Shown here: piece by piece, positions 48,815 to 56,930 of the stretch
Layout of the letters: each line of letters starts with the position of its first letter
How positions within the stretch are numbered: the stretch's first letter is position 1
Assembly: GCF_009733595.1 (NCBI RefSeq)
Contig: NZ_WOFH01000005.1
Coordinates: 248,001-312,000, forward strand
Origin: Actinomadura litoris
GTDB lineage: Bacteria; Actinomycetota; Actinomycetes; Streptosporangiales; Streptosporangiaceae
DNA length: 64,000 bases
Direction: 5' to 3'
Made by a program: the position numbers and the translations under genes
Notes under the pieces: generated by a model
The model's database searches: none
The model's input: only the letters and a program-made list of their open reading frames with translations
Told to the model about the DNA's origin: nothing

Positions 48815-49471
48815 ATGAAGCGATCCGCCATAAGCATGCTCAGCGTCTCCGTCCTCGCCGGCGCGCTCACCCTTTCGACCGTGCCCGCGCACGCCGCGCC
48901 GCCCGCCCCCGGCGGCGGTCCGGTCGGCTGCGCGCTGGACGGCGCCGCCGACCTCCCGCTCGGAGCGCTGGGCGACCGGCCGGGCGACTGCCTGCGCGCC
49001 GACCGGCACGCGGGCCGGCAGGCGGGCAAGCCGGCGCCCTCCCCGCTCGACACCGCCGGGAAGCTCGTCAGGACGACACAGAAGGTCACCCACACGGCGA
49101 GCAAGGTCACCAACCGGCTGGGCGTGGCCGGGGCCGCCCCGGTCGGAAGGTACGCGAACGCCAGGAAGGCGCAGGTCGGCGGCGCCCCCGCGCTGCCGGG
49201 CGGGCGGTTCGCGAACGGGAGCCTCGGCCAGGGCGGCGGCATCCTCGGCGTGCCGGACGTCCCGGGCGTGGTCCGCTCCGCCGACGCCGCCGGGCTCCCG
49301 GTCGGCTCCTCGATGCTGTTCCCGCCCGCCGGACGGCGCGCGCTGCGCGACCCGGCGCCGGGCGGCGACCTGCTGGGGCAGGTCGGCCAGACCGCGAACT
49401 CCGCGACCGGCGGTGTCGGCGGCGTCCAGCAGTCGGTCGGGCAGGTGGTCACCGTGCTCAAGGCGAGCTAG
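48815..49471 (+). CDS. Secreted protein of unknown function
   Basis: The 218-residue protein has a signal peptide (ISMLSVSVLAGALTLSTVPAHA, cut after AHA) and a low-complexity Gly/Ala/Pro mature region with only two Cys (GCALDGAADLPLG, GDCLRADR). The C-terminal part (GGDLLGQVGQTANSATGG) looks like the repeating tails of actinomycete secreted proteins without known fold. No enzyme motif was found. AACCGGGGGAAACAATG gives a GGGGGA site before the ATG. The gene is followed by a strong 16-bp-stem terminator at 49538. Confidence 0.65.
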   Translation: MKRSAISMLSVSVLAGALTLSTVPAHAAPPAPGGGPVGCALDGAADLPLGALGDRPGDCLRADRHAGRQAGKPAPSPLDTAGKLVRTTQKVTHTASKVTNRLGVAGAAPVGRYANARKAQVGGAPALPGGRFANGSLGQGGGILGVPDVPGVVRSADAAGLPVGSSMLFPPAGRRALRDPAPGGDLLGQVGQTANSATGGVGGVQQSVGQVVTVLKAS

Positions 49472-49537
49472 CGAACCCGCGTCCCGCCCGGCCTTTCACG
49501 GGCTCCGGGCGGGCCGGAGGGCCTGCGAGAACCGCCG

Positions 49538-49572
49538 AACGGGGCGTTCCACGTTGCGTGGAACGCCCCGTT
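49538..49572. terminator. Strong hairpin terminator
   Basis: AACGGGGCGTTCCACG and CGTGGAACGCCCCGTT form a perfect 16-bp stem with a 3-base loop, followed by TCGC. It lies 66 bases after the secreted-protein stop and could stop transcription in both directions. Confidence 0.8.
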
Positions 49573-49961
49573 TCGCTTCTCCCGGAGTGCGCGTTATTCC
49601 CCCGTGATCATGCCTTCCATGGCGGGTAAAGTCGATCTTCAAAAACGATGACCCAATGGAGTTGATCAGCTTCGGAGGGCAAAGAAGAGGGTGATAAACC
49701 CCACAAAGTGGGGCCGAGTGTCGTGATCTAGGCCGGACACGCCGTACGGTCTGGGACTTGTGCGGCGTCGCAGTTGACCAGAAATGAAAAAGCGTTCCCG
49801 CCGCACCTGCCGGACGCCGGATCCGCGATGACGCGGACACGCCTGATGAGCAGGCGAGCGGTAAGGGGAAACGGGGACGAGAGGTCGCCCGTGCCCGCCG
49901 CGACACGGTGGTGACCAACGCCGGGCGTCCGGGGCCCTGTCCCCGATCAAAGGACTCCTTC
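49573..49961 (+). other. Long structured leader upstream of the RlpA-like gene
   Basis: Nearly 390 bases with no believable gene precede the RlpA-like start. It has a 6-bp hairpin (CCCCAC/GTGGGG near 49711-49725), a segment AAATGAAAAAGC near 49780, and a purine-rich end before GATCAAAGGA. Leaders of cell-wall hydrolase genes in actinobacteria often contain c-di-AMP riboswitches, but I could not find its conserved core here. Confidence 0.3.
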
Positions 49962-50561
49962 GTGGGTAGCCCTCGATTTCGCTTTCGCACGATCCTGATC
50001 GCCTCCGGCGTCGCCGTGGCCGTTCTCGCGGCCGGCGCGTTCGCCCTGTTCAACGGCGGCGGTTCCGCCGACTCGGCCGTTGCCGCGCAGACGTCACCGC
50101 AGGTGAGCGCGCCGGTCGCCGACCCACCGCGCAGCACGCCGACCCGGGCGAGCCGGGGCGGGGCGCGCTCTCCCGAGCCGTCCGCCAAGCCCGCTCCGAA
50201 GAAGAGCGCCAAGCCCCGGCACACGGTGAAGAAGAAGGCGAAGAAGCCGGCGAAGAAGACCTACAAGGTCCTCAAGTCGGGCGCGTGCACGGCCTCCTAC
50301 TACTGGGAGGGGCAGATGACCGCGAGCGGTGAGCCCTTCAACCCGAACGAGTTGACGGCGGCGCACAAGACGCTGCCGATGGGCTCGAAGGTCCGCGTGA
50401 CCAACACCGGCAACGGCCGGTCGGTCATCGTCCGCATCAACGACCGCGGGCCCTACGCGGGCGGCCGCTGCCTGGACCTGTCCAAGGCCGCGATGCAGAA
50501 GGTCGGCGGCACGGGCGCGGGCGTGATCCCCGTCCGCTACCAGGTGCTCGCGCGCGACTGA
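49962..50561 (+). CDS. RlpA-like double-psi beta-barrel secreted protein
   Basis: The 199-residue protein has an N-terminal anchor or signal (LIASGVAVAVLAAGAFALF), a Lys/Pro/Ser-rich linker and a C-terminal RlpA domain: CTASYYWEGQMTASGEPFNPNELTAAHKTLPMGSKVRV, NGRSVIVRINDRGPYAGGRCLDLSKAAM. The DPBB fold in RlpA relatives cleaves peptidoglycan glycan strands (the catalytic DRGPF-type motif is here DRGPYAGG). No SPOR domain is present. GTG at 49962 has AAAGGA seven bases upstream; an in-frame GTG at 49908 lacks one. The gene follows a long untranslated leader. Confidence 0.85.
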   Translation: MGSPRFRFRTILIASGVAVAVLAAGAFALFNGGGSADSAVAAQTSPQVSAPVADPPRSTPTRASRGGARSPEPSAKPAPKKSAKPRHTVKKKAKKPAKKTYKVLKSGACTASYYWEGQMTASGEPFNPNELTAAHKTLPMGSKVRVTNTGNGRSVIVRINDRGPYAGGRCLDLSKAAMQKVGGTGAGVIPVRYQVLARD

Positions 50562-50564
50562 CGG

Positions 50565-51539
50565 TCAGTTCGGGTGGACGGCCGTCGCCCGCGGTTTCGG
50601 CTCGTCATCGGGGACCGGCGCGGAAGCCGGGGTCTCCGGGAGGCGCAGCCTGATCGGCGGGACGTCGGCGGGCGGCCGCGGCCGGGGCTCGGCCAGCCGG
50701 TCGCGGAACCAGTCGGTGAGGACGCCGTCCACCCGCACGGCCTCGGTGATCGGCGGCAGCGCCTCGGTGCCGGGCTCGGGCGCCAGCGCGTGCCCCATCC
50801 GCAGCGTGACCGACTCGGCGGCGGGCGCGCCCGCCTCGCGCAGCCGGTCGCACAGCGCGGTCACCTCACCCGGCGGGACGACCCGGTCCTTGCCGCCCGC
50901 GACGAGCAGCAGCGCGGTCTCGCGCGCGGCGATGTCGGGGGCGAGGGCGCCGAGGTCGAGCCGGTCGGCGAGGGCGCGGGACCGCTCGCTCCACGTCCGC
51001 TCGCGGGCGGCGCGCTTCTCCACCGCGCGCGCGGCGCGCGAGGGGGCGATGACGGGCGCGACGAGCGCGGCGGTCGTCACCGGGACGACGTCGCGGGCCA
51101 GCGCGAGCAGCGCGACGGCGGCGCCCGCGCTGAACCCGGCGAGCCCGAGCGGGCCGCCCGGCCCACCGGCCTCGCCGGGCAGGCCGAGGACGTCGCGGAG
51201 TTCGGCGACGACGGCGGGCAGCGTCTCGACGGCACGTTCCACAGCCGCGCCGTAGCCCTCGATCGCCTCGTTCTCCAGGATCGCGCCGGAGCCCAGGCCG
51301 CCGGGCGGGCCGCCGGGCAGGTCGAGGAAGACGCGCCACGCGGGCACGCCGGTCATCGGCACCGCCGCCGCCAGCGCGCGGGCCGTGCGCGGCGGGTCGA
51401 ACCCCGGCCACGCGACGATCAGGCGGGTCGGCCCCGAGGCGACCACGTCGACGGCGGTCGGCGGCAGCGCCACATAGCTGACACCCGCCGCGCTGCCGTA
51501 CAGGGGCAGGGACAGGTCGTGCGGATGGTCGCCGCTCAT
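50565..51539 (-). CDS. Alpha/beta hydrolase-like protein
   Basis: The 324-residue protein has a lipase-type nucleophile elbow GFSAG (in GLAGFSAGAAVALLALARDV; near residue 137), DRVVPPGEVTALCDRLREAG, which supplies the Asp, and GHALAPEPG, which supplies the His near the C-terminus. It should be a cytoplasmic serine hydrolase of unknown substrate. It begins at an ATG at 51539. It is convergent with the RlpA-like gene and leaves only 3 bases between. Confidence 0.78.
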   Translation of the reverse strand: MSGDHPHDLSLPLYGSAAGVSYVALPPTAVDVVASGPTRLIVAWPGFDPPRTARALAAAVPMTGVPAWRVFLDLPGGPPGGLGSGAILENEAIEGYGAAVERAVETLPAVVAELRDVLGLPGEAGGPGGPLGLAGFSAGAAVALLALARDVVPVTTAALVAPVIAPSRAARAVEKRAARERTWSERSRALADRLDLGALAPDIAARETALLLVAGGKDRVVPPGEVTALCDRLREAGAPAAESVTLRMGHALAPEPGTEALPPITEAVRVDGVLTDWFRDRLAEPRPRPPADVPPIRLRLPETPASAPVPDDEPKPRATAVHPN

Positions 51540-51852
51540 GTCGGTCAGCTCCCACGATGCTGGACGGCCGGGCCAGGGAGGCGGCGCTCCTCCCGCGAAT
51601 CCCGCGAACCGAGCGAGGTTCCCGCGTCCATCCTCGCAGCGGACCGCGCGAACCGTGGCCGGATCGTCACCAGAGTGACGTAGAACTCACTTCGGGTAAC
51701 TGAAAAGCGCTGCGAAACGCCGGGCTGACCTGAACGCGAGCGGGCTGTGGCCGACCTCATGGGCCCTTTATTGGAACAATTCGGGCGCCTGTCGCGTCGT
51801 AAAGAGTCGTGGGCGCCGCGGGGGCGCGCCCCCCCTAGCCCGAGGAGTACCT
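51540..51852. other. Gene-free divergent region between hydrolase and DUF1232 genes
   Basis: Both flanking genes are transcribed away from this 313-base gap. A dyad CGTCAC/GTGACG around CAGA lies at 51665-51680 in AT-richer sequence and is the best operator candidate. I see no coding sequence. Confidence 0.35.
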
Positions 51853-52215
51853 GTGGACAGGAAGCGCAGCGCGGCCGCCGCCGGGCAGGCTTGGCAGATC
51901 TACAGCGAGACCCTTCGCCCCGACGCGCCGGGCCTGTGGGAGCGGACGCGCGCCGTCCCCCGGATGCTGAAGGCCGTCCTGCGCGGACGCTACAAGGGCA
52001 TGTCGTTCGGGACGCTCGGCCTGCTCGTGCTCGGCCTCATCTACATCGTGTCCCCGATCGACGCCATCCCGGACGTCTTCCCCGTCGTCGGCATCGTCGA
52101 CGACACGGGCATGGCCCTGTGGCTCGCCGCCGCCCTCGTCAAGGCCGCCGGCGACTTCGTCATCTGGGAACGCGCCGGCCGCCCCACCGTCCTGGTCGGC
52201 GAGCCCGTCGACTAG
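51853..52215 (+). CDS. DUF1232 / YkvA-family membrane protein
   Basis: The 120-residue protein carries the YkvA signature LLVLGLIYIVSPIDAIPDVFPVVGIVDDTGMALW (two helices separated by PDVF), with an N-terminal basic, amphipathic part. The family is small and of unknown function; a role in membrane adaptation is speculated. GAGGAG precedes the GTG start. It is followed by the 41-bp repeats. Confidence 0.88.
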   Translation: MDRKRSAAAAGQAWQIYSETLRPDAPGLWERTRAVPRMLKAVLRGRYKGMSFGTLGLLVLGLIYIVSPIDAIPDVFPVVGIVDDTGMALWLAAALVKAAGDFVIWERAGRPTVLVGEPVD

Positions 52216-52228
52216 ACGGTGTCTATTT

Positions 52229-52342
52229 AAGTCCCGGCCCAAGCCACTCGCCTGGCGGCTGTGTTCATGAAGTCCCGGCCCAAGGCACTCGCCTGGCGGC
52301 TGTTTCTATGAAGCCCCGGCCCAAGGCACTCGCCTGGCGGCT
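52229..52342 (+). repeat. Three 41-bp tandem repeats
   Basis: Three units start at 52229, 52270 and 52311 and share AAGTCCCGGCCCAAG and CACTCGCCTGGCGGCT, with only a few differences. The motif CACTCGCCTGGCGGCTG also occurs beside copy 1 of the dispersed element at 810-876, so the units belong to the same composite repeat. Confidence 0.8.
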
Positions 52343-52365
52343 CGTGCCTTGACCGCGCCTTGGCG

Positions 52366-52460
52366 GGCGCGGCATCGCTTCGCGATCTTCCCGGTGGGGG
52401 CTCGCCTCCGGCGTCGCCCCCACCGGTCAGCTAACGCGCCCGCGCGATGGCTGAGGCCAA
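52366..52460 (+). repeat. Dispersed intergenic hairpin element, copy 3
   Basis: CGGCATCGCTTCGCGATC precedes a perfect 11-bp stem (CCGGTGGGGGC at 52391-52401; complement at 52416-52426) around a 14-nt loop with CGCCTCCGGC, then AACGCGCCCGCGCGATGGCT as in copy 2. The loop length and core equal copy 1, while the arm sequence differs. It is in the gap between DUF1232 and IclR genes. Nothing else is seen in 52216-52527. Confidence 0.65.
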
Positions 52461-52527
52461 CTCGCAACACTGCGTCCTGCTCCCACGCCCCCGTGCCGTA
52501 ACCGCTTAGGACGCTCGGAGGCGCGCT

Positions 52528-53271
52528 CTAGGCGGGGCGGAGTTCGTTGGCGAAGCGTTCGGCGGCGGCGAGCATGATGGGGGCGACGTCGGCGACGGTC
52601 TCGCGGGTCATCCGCGCGGACGGGCCCGACACGGAGAGCGCCGTCAGCGCGGGGCCGCCGCTCAGCGCGACCGCTATGCAGCGCACGCCGATCTCCTGCT
52701 CCTCGTCGTCCAGCGCATAGCCCTGTTCGCGGATGCGCTCCAGTTCCGCCACGAGGACGTCGGGGTCCGTGTAGGTGTGGGGGGTGTGGGAGTCCATGCC
52801 CGTGCGGGTGAGGATCTCCCTGACCCTCCGCTCCGGCAACTGCGACAGCAGCGCTTTGCCTACGCCGGTGCAGTGCGGCTGGACGCGGCGCCCGACCTCG
52901 GTGAACATCCGCATGGAGTGCCTGGAGGGCACCTGGGCGACGTAGACGACCTCGTCGCCGTCCAGCACGGCCATGTTCGCGGTCTCGCCGGTCGCCTCCA
53001 CCAGCCTCGCCAGGACGGGCCGCGCCCACGTCCCGAGCAGCCGGTTCGCCCCCTCGCCCAGCCTGATCAGCCGGGGGCCGAGGGCGTAGCGCTTGGACGG
53101 CTCCTGCCGGACGTATCCGTGGTTGACCAGCGTCCGCATCAGCCGGTAGATCGTCGGCATCGGCAGGCCCGAGGCCTCCGTCAGCTCCGAGAGCGCCATC
53201 TCGCCGCCCGCGTCCGCCAGATGCTCCAGCAGGTCGAACGCGCGCTCCAGCGACCGTACGGCCTCCGCCAC
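52528..53271 (-). CDS. IclR-family transcriptional regulator
   Basis: The 247-residue repressor has the winged helix (ALSELTEASGLPMPTIYRLMRTLVNHGYVRQ) and an effector domain with GETANMAVLDGDEVVYVAQVPS, CTGVGKALLS and EEQEIGVRCIAVAL (the Cys loop). IclR types bind central-carbon or ureide metabolites; here no target enzyme gene is adjacent. A TTTCGT/ACGAAA dyad sits 44 bases upstream and probably serves autorepression. The start is GTG. Confidence 0.9.
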   Translation of the reverse strand: MAEAVRSLERAFDLLEHLADAGGEMALSELTEASGLPMPTIYRLMRTLVNHGYVRQEPSKRYALGPRLIRLGEGANRLLGTWARPVLARLVEATGETANMAVLDGDEVVYVAQVPSRHSMRMFTEVGRRVQPHCTGVGKALLSQLPERRVREILTRTGMDSHTPHTYTDPDVLVAELERIREQGYALDDEEQEIGVRCIAVALSGGPALTALSVSGPSARMTRETVADVAPIMLAAAERFANELRPA

Positions 53272-53313
53272 CTGCGCCCCCTTCTTTCGGTCACCCGATT
53301 CTACGGAGAACTG

Positions 53314-53330
53314 ATTTCGTTATACGAAAC
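53314..53330. promoter_or_regulatory. IclR-type operator candidate
   Basis: TTTCGT (53315-53320) and ACGAAA (53324-53329) are exact complements around TAT, in a short AT-rich stretch. It lies 44-58 bases upstream of the IclR gene and about 105 bases before the next plus-strand gene, so it may control either or both. Confidence 0.55.
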
Positions 53331-53433
53331 GCGGGTGCCGCGTTACTCATGGTCATGATCGGGCAGGACTGTCTACGCCCGGCGCCCGGAGCCGCCGCCC
53401 CCCTGGCAACGTACGACCGCGAGGGGGGAACGG

Positions 53434-54609
53434 GTGCGCAGGGGGGCACGGAAGAGACGCTGGGGCGCGATCGCCGCGGGCGGGGTGCTCGCCGTCGTAC
53501 CGATCGCGGCCCCGGCGGCGGGGGCCCGCACGGGAGCGGGCGTCCGCCTGGTCGCGGACTTCACCGCCGTCCCCGCCCCTGGCAAGGGCCCGGACTACGC
53601 GATGACCTACATCGCCCTCGTCCGCGCGACCGGCGGGACCGCGCACGGCACCGCCGTCCGCCTCACCGCCGACCGGCCCATGTCATGGACGAGGCACTCG
53701 GAGGGCTGCGCGCTGTCGGGCCAGGATGTCGACTGCCGCTTGGGCGATGTCGGCAAGTCGGCCGTGAAGCGCGTCGCGGTCGTGCGGGTGCCCGCGTCGG
53801 CGCTCACGTCCAAGGCGCTGAACGTGTCCCTTGTCGCGTCCGCGAACAACGCCTCCACGCGGACCGTGCGCACGGTCATCAACCTCTCGGCCGCGAAGCC
53901 CAAGGCGAAGCCGAGGGCGAAGCCCGGCGGCACTCGACCCGGCACGCATGGCAAGGCGACTCATGACGACCATTCCTGCGCCGCGGAGAAGCCCGCGCAG
54001 TCCGAAGGGGTCGCGCCGCCCGCCGAGCCGGACCCCGGTGGGAAGCCGCCGGTGTCCAGCGAGCCGTCGGCATCCGGTGAAACGCCGACCTCGCATGGGG
54101 GACCGGCCACGTCGCATCACAAACCGTCCGCTGGTGGGACGCCCAGGGGGAACGGCATACCGGCGGTGGGCGGGAAGCCCGAATCGTCCGTCGGCGGTAA
54201 GCCGAAGGTGAGTTCCGGTACGGCGTCCAGCGGCAAGCCGTCCTTCAAGAAGCCCTCGTCCAAGGGGGAGCCTCTGGAAACAGGGCCTTTGGAGGAGGAC
54301 GCCGCGCCGTCCACGCATGCGGCGCCGGGGGTCGCGCCGCAGATGTCGGTGGCGCCCCGTCCGCCGGAGGCGGTGGTGCTGCCGCCGGTGACCGCGCAGC
54401 AGCAGCAGGCTCCCCGGCCGAACGGGGAGCAGATGACGCTGGTCTCACCGGCCGCGACCGACGACGAGGGCGACGGCACGGACTGGGCCCTCGTGCTCGG
54501 CATCGTCCTCATCGCCGAGATCGGGCTGCTGTGGGGGGCCGCGTGCGTCGGGCTGTGGAGACGGCGCCTGCTGTTCAGGCGGACGCCCGACCAGAGCGCC
54601 GACGCGTAG
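53434..54609 (+). CDS. Secreted surface protein with Pro/Ser/Gly stalk and C-terminal membrane anchor
   Basis: The 391-residue protein has a basic signal (RRGARKRRWGAIAAGGVLAVV), a folded N-terminal part (about 35-150) with paired Cys (CALSGQDVDC) like DUF11-type beta sandwiches, a long disordered stalk (about 155-330) rich in Pro, Ser, Gly and Lys, and a C-terminal helix (WALVLGIVLIAEIGLLWGAACVGLW) with RRRLLFRR. The tail would keep it on the outer face of the membrane. No function is recognised. The start is GTG. The stalk has repetitive SGKP/SVGGKP blocks. Confidence 0.7.
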   Translation: MRRGARKRRWGAIAAGGVLAVVPIAAPAAGARTGAGVRLVADFTAVPAPGKGPDYAMTYIALVRATGGTAHGTAVRLTADRPMSWTRHSEGCALSGQDVDCRLGDVGKSAVKRVAVVRVPASALTSKALNVSLVASANNASTRTVRTVINLSAAKPKAKPRAKPGGTRPGTHGKATHDDHSCAAEKPAQSEGVAPPAEPDPGGKPPVSSEPSASGETPTSHGGPATSHHKPSAGGTPRGNGIPAVGGKPESSVGGKPKVSSGTASSGKPSFKKPSSKGEPLETGPLEEDAAPSTHAAPGVAPQMSVAPRPPEAVVLPPVTAQQQQAPRPNGEQMTLVSPAATDDEGDGTDWALVLGIVLIAEIGLLWGAACVGLWRRRLLFRRTPDQSADA

Positions 54610-54744
54610 CGCGCGGGCGGGGTACGCCGGTTCCGGACACGCGATTCGGCGGGGGAATGTCCTGCTGGAATGCCGTTTGGACGATGGTGTCACTAAGCTG
54701 ACCGACTGACGGTGAACGCAGTCGTTACCGACAGGGGGTCCGGT

Positions 54745-54990
54745 ATGTCTGAGGCGACGCTGCTGTGTCCGAAGTGCGGGGCGGGGCTCGACACCCATGA
54801 GCGGCACGGGGTCGTGATCGAGGAGTGTCCGGGCTGCAAGGGCGTCTTCCTCGACCGGGGCGAGTTGGAGCAGCTCATCGACGCCGAGAGCGAGTACCTC
54901 GCCACGCTGCCGGACGGGGAGAACCCGGACACGACCTATCAGGGACGGCACCGCAGGGGCATCATGGAGCGGATCTTCGCGTCGGACTGA
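54745..54990 (+). CDS. Zinc-ribbon (TFIIB-type) small protein
   Basis: The 81-residue protein has CPKCGAGLDTHERHGVVIEECPGCKGVFLDRGELEQLIDAE, two CxxC pairs about 18 residues apart with the WLD/FLDRGEL signature of zf-TFIIB proteins. It binds one zinc; the role is unknown. The ATG at 54745 has AGGGGG upstream; an earlier start at 54712 is possible. It is a single gene with 160 bases before the next. Confidence 0.82.
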   Translation: MSEATLLCPKCGAGLDTHERHGVVIEECPGCKGVFLDRGELEQLIDAESEYLATLPDGENPDTTYQGRHRRGIMERIFASD

Positions 54991-55151
54991 CCGCCTGGGA
55001 CATGGGGAAATGTCCGGCTATCTGCGGGATTTTCGGCAGCAATGAGGGGACCAAAGGGCCGCCGCGCCCGGTGATCGCGGGCTACTATCGCGCCGTGTCC
55101 ACCCCCTGGGCGGCTCACGATCATGGCGGCCCGTCCCCCCGGAGCTGACTG

Positions 55152-56930
55152 ATGGCCTTAGGCTCGCTGCTTCCCGAACTCCTCCCCGGCGGTGCCGAGC
55201 GGACGCCGCTGATCGAGCGGCTGGCGCGATGGGCGCGGGACCGGCCGGACGCCCCGGCCTTCACCTTCGTCGACTACGCGCTCGACCCGTCCGGCGCGGC
55301 GCGCACGCTGAGCTGGGCGGAGGCCGAGCGGCGGGCGCGGGCGACGGCGGCGGGGCTGCGGCGGGCGGCGGGCCCGGGGGAGCGCGCGGCGTTGCTGCTG
55401 CCGCAGTCCCTGGAGTACGTGACGGCGATGCTCGGCGCCCTGTACGCGCACGTCATCGCGGTTCCGCTGTTCTCGCCCGACCTGCCGGGGCACGCCGACC
55501 GGCTGCTCGGCGCGTACACGGACGCCGAGCCGGCGATCGCCGTCACGACGCGGAGCGCGCTCCCGCACGTGGAGAGGTTCCTGGCCGACCACGACGTCCC
55601 GCGTCCCGGGCACATCCTGCTGGCCGACGAGACCGGGCCGGGGAGCTGGCAGGACGAGCCCACGGGGTTCGACGATCTGGCCTACCTCCAGTACACGTCG
55701 GGGTCGACGCGCCGCCCGGCCGGGGTGGAGATCACGCACGGGAACATGACCGCGAACGCGGCGCAGCTGTGGGCGCGGTGGGCGCCCCGCGGACCGGATC
55801 CGGAGCTGGTGAGCTGGCTGCCGCTGTTCCACGACATGGGGTTGGTCGCGACGCTGGCGCTGCCGCTGGTGCGGGGCGCCCACGCGGTCTACACCGATCC
55901 GCTGTCGTTCCTGAAGAATCCGCTGCGGTGGCTGGAGCTGGTCGCGGGGCGTCCCGGGAGGAACGTCTATACGGCCGGGCCCAACTTCGCATACGAGTAC
56001 GTCGCGTCCACGGCGTCGCCGGAGGGGGTCGCGAAGCTCGACCTGTCGGGGTTGACGACGTGCCTGAACGGCGCGGAGCCGGTCCGGCCGTCCACGCTGG
56101 CGAGGTTCGCGGACGTGTTCGCCGCCGCCGGGCTGCGTCCGGGCGCGCAGGCCCCGGGGTACGGGCTGGCGGAGGCGACGGTGTTCGTGACGGCCGCCGC
56201 CGAGGACCGTCCGCCCCGGGTGGTCGCCGTCGACCGGGACGCGCTGACCCGCGACGAACTGCGCCCGGGAGGCACGGGCGAGCTGGTGTCGTGCGGACGC
56301 CCGTCCGGGCAGCTCGTCGCGATCGTCGATCCCGAGACGCGCGTGGAGCGTCCGGACGGCCGGCTCGGCGAGATCTGGGTGCACGGCCCGAACACCGCGC
56401 GCGGGTACTGGCGGAACGAGGAGCGGAGCCGGAGCACGTTCGGCGCCGAGCTGGCCGACCCCGGCGGGCTGCCGCCGGGGCCGTGGCTGCGGACGGAGGA
56501 CATCGGTGTCGTCCACGACGGTGAGCTCTACGTCACCGGACGGATCAAGGACCTGATCATCGTGGACGGCCGCAACCACTTCCCGCAGGACATCGAGATG
56601 ACCGCGCAGGAGGCGCACCCGGCCGTGCGCCCGGGGCATGTCGCCGCGTTCGCCCTGCCCGGACCGGACACCGAGCGGCTGGTGGTCGTGGCCGAGCGCA
56701 ACCGGCGCGTCCCGCTCGGACGGCTCGACCCGCGCGAGGTGGCGGCGGCGGTGCGCGGGGACGTCAGCGCCGGGCACGAGATGAGCGTCCACGACTTCGT
56801 GCTGGTCGAGCCGGGCGGGGTGTCCCGCACGTCCAGCGGGAAGGTCGCGCGGGACGCCACCCGGCGGCGCTACCTCGCCGGCGCGCTGCCGACGACGCGG
56901 GCGCGCCTCGCGGCCCGTCCGGATGCTTGA
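55152..56930 (+). CDS. Fatty acyl-AMP ligase (FAAL), FadD-like
   Basis: The 592-residue adenylating enzyme has YTSGSTRRPAG (P-loop), WLPLFHDMG, NGAEPVR, GYGLAEATVF, RTEDIG and GRIKDLIIVDGRNHFPQDIE, the whole ANL pattern. The extra SFLKNPLRWLELV segment and the HFPQDIE end are typical of FAALs, which make acyl-AMP and pass the acyl to an ACP instead of CoA. The C-terminus keeps the final lysine loop (TSSGKVARD). It overlaps the MmpL gene by eight bases. A PKS with an N-terminal ACP lies 4 kb downstream in the same direction and is the likely acceptor. Confidence 0.92.
   Translation: MALGSLLPELLPGGAERTPLIERLARWARDRPDAPAFTFVDYALDPSGAARTLSWAEAERRARATAAGLRRAAGPGERAALLLPQSLEYVTAMLGALYAHVIAVPLFSPDLPGHADRLLGAYTDAEPAIAVTTRSALPHVERFLADHDVPRPGHILLADETGPGSWQDEPTGFDDLAYLQYTSGSTRRPAGVEITHGNMTANAAQLWARWAPRGPDPELVSWLPLFHDMGLVATLALPLVRGAHAVYTDPLSFLKNPLRWLELVAGRPGRNVYTAGPNFAYEYVASTASPEGVAKLDLSGLTTCLNGAEPVRPSTLARFADVFAAAGLRPGAQAPGYGLAEATVFVTAAAEDRPPRVVAVDRDALTRDELRPGGTGELVSCGRPSGQLVAIVDPETRVERPDGRLGEIWVHGPNTARGYWRNEERSRSTFGAELADPGGLPPGPWLRTEDIGVVHDGELYVTGRIKDLIIVDGRNHFPQDIEMTAQEAHPAVRPGHVAAFALPGPDTERLVVVAERNRRVPLGRLDPREVAAAVRGDVSAGHEMSVHDFVLVEPGGVSRTSSGKVARDATRRRYLAGALPTTRARLAARPDA

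Noticed and set aside
49573..49961. c-di-AMP (ydaO-type) riboswitch
   Set aside because: The conserved core sequences could not be found by eye, so no call is made.
52229..52342. CRISPR-like array
   Set aside because: Only three 41-bp units, repeated as a whole without unique spacers.
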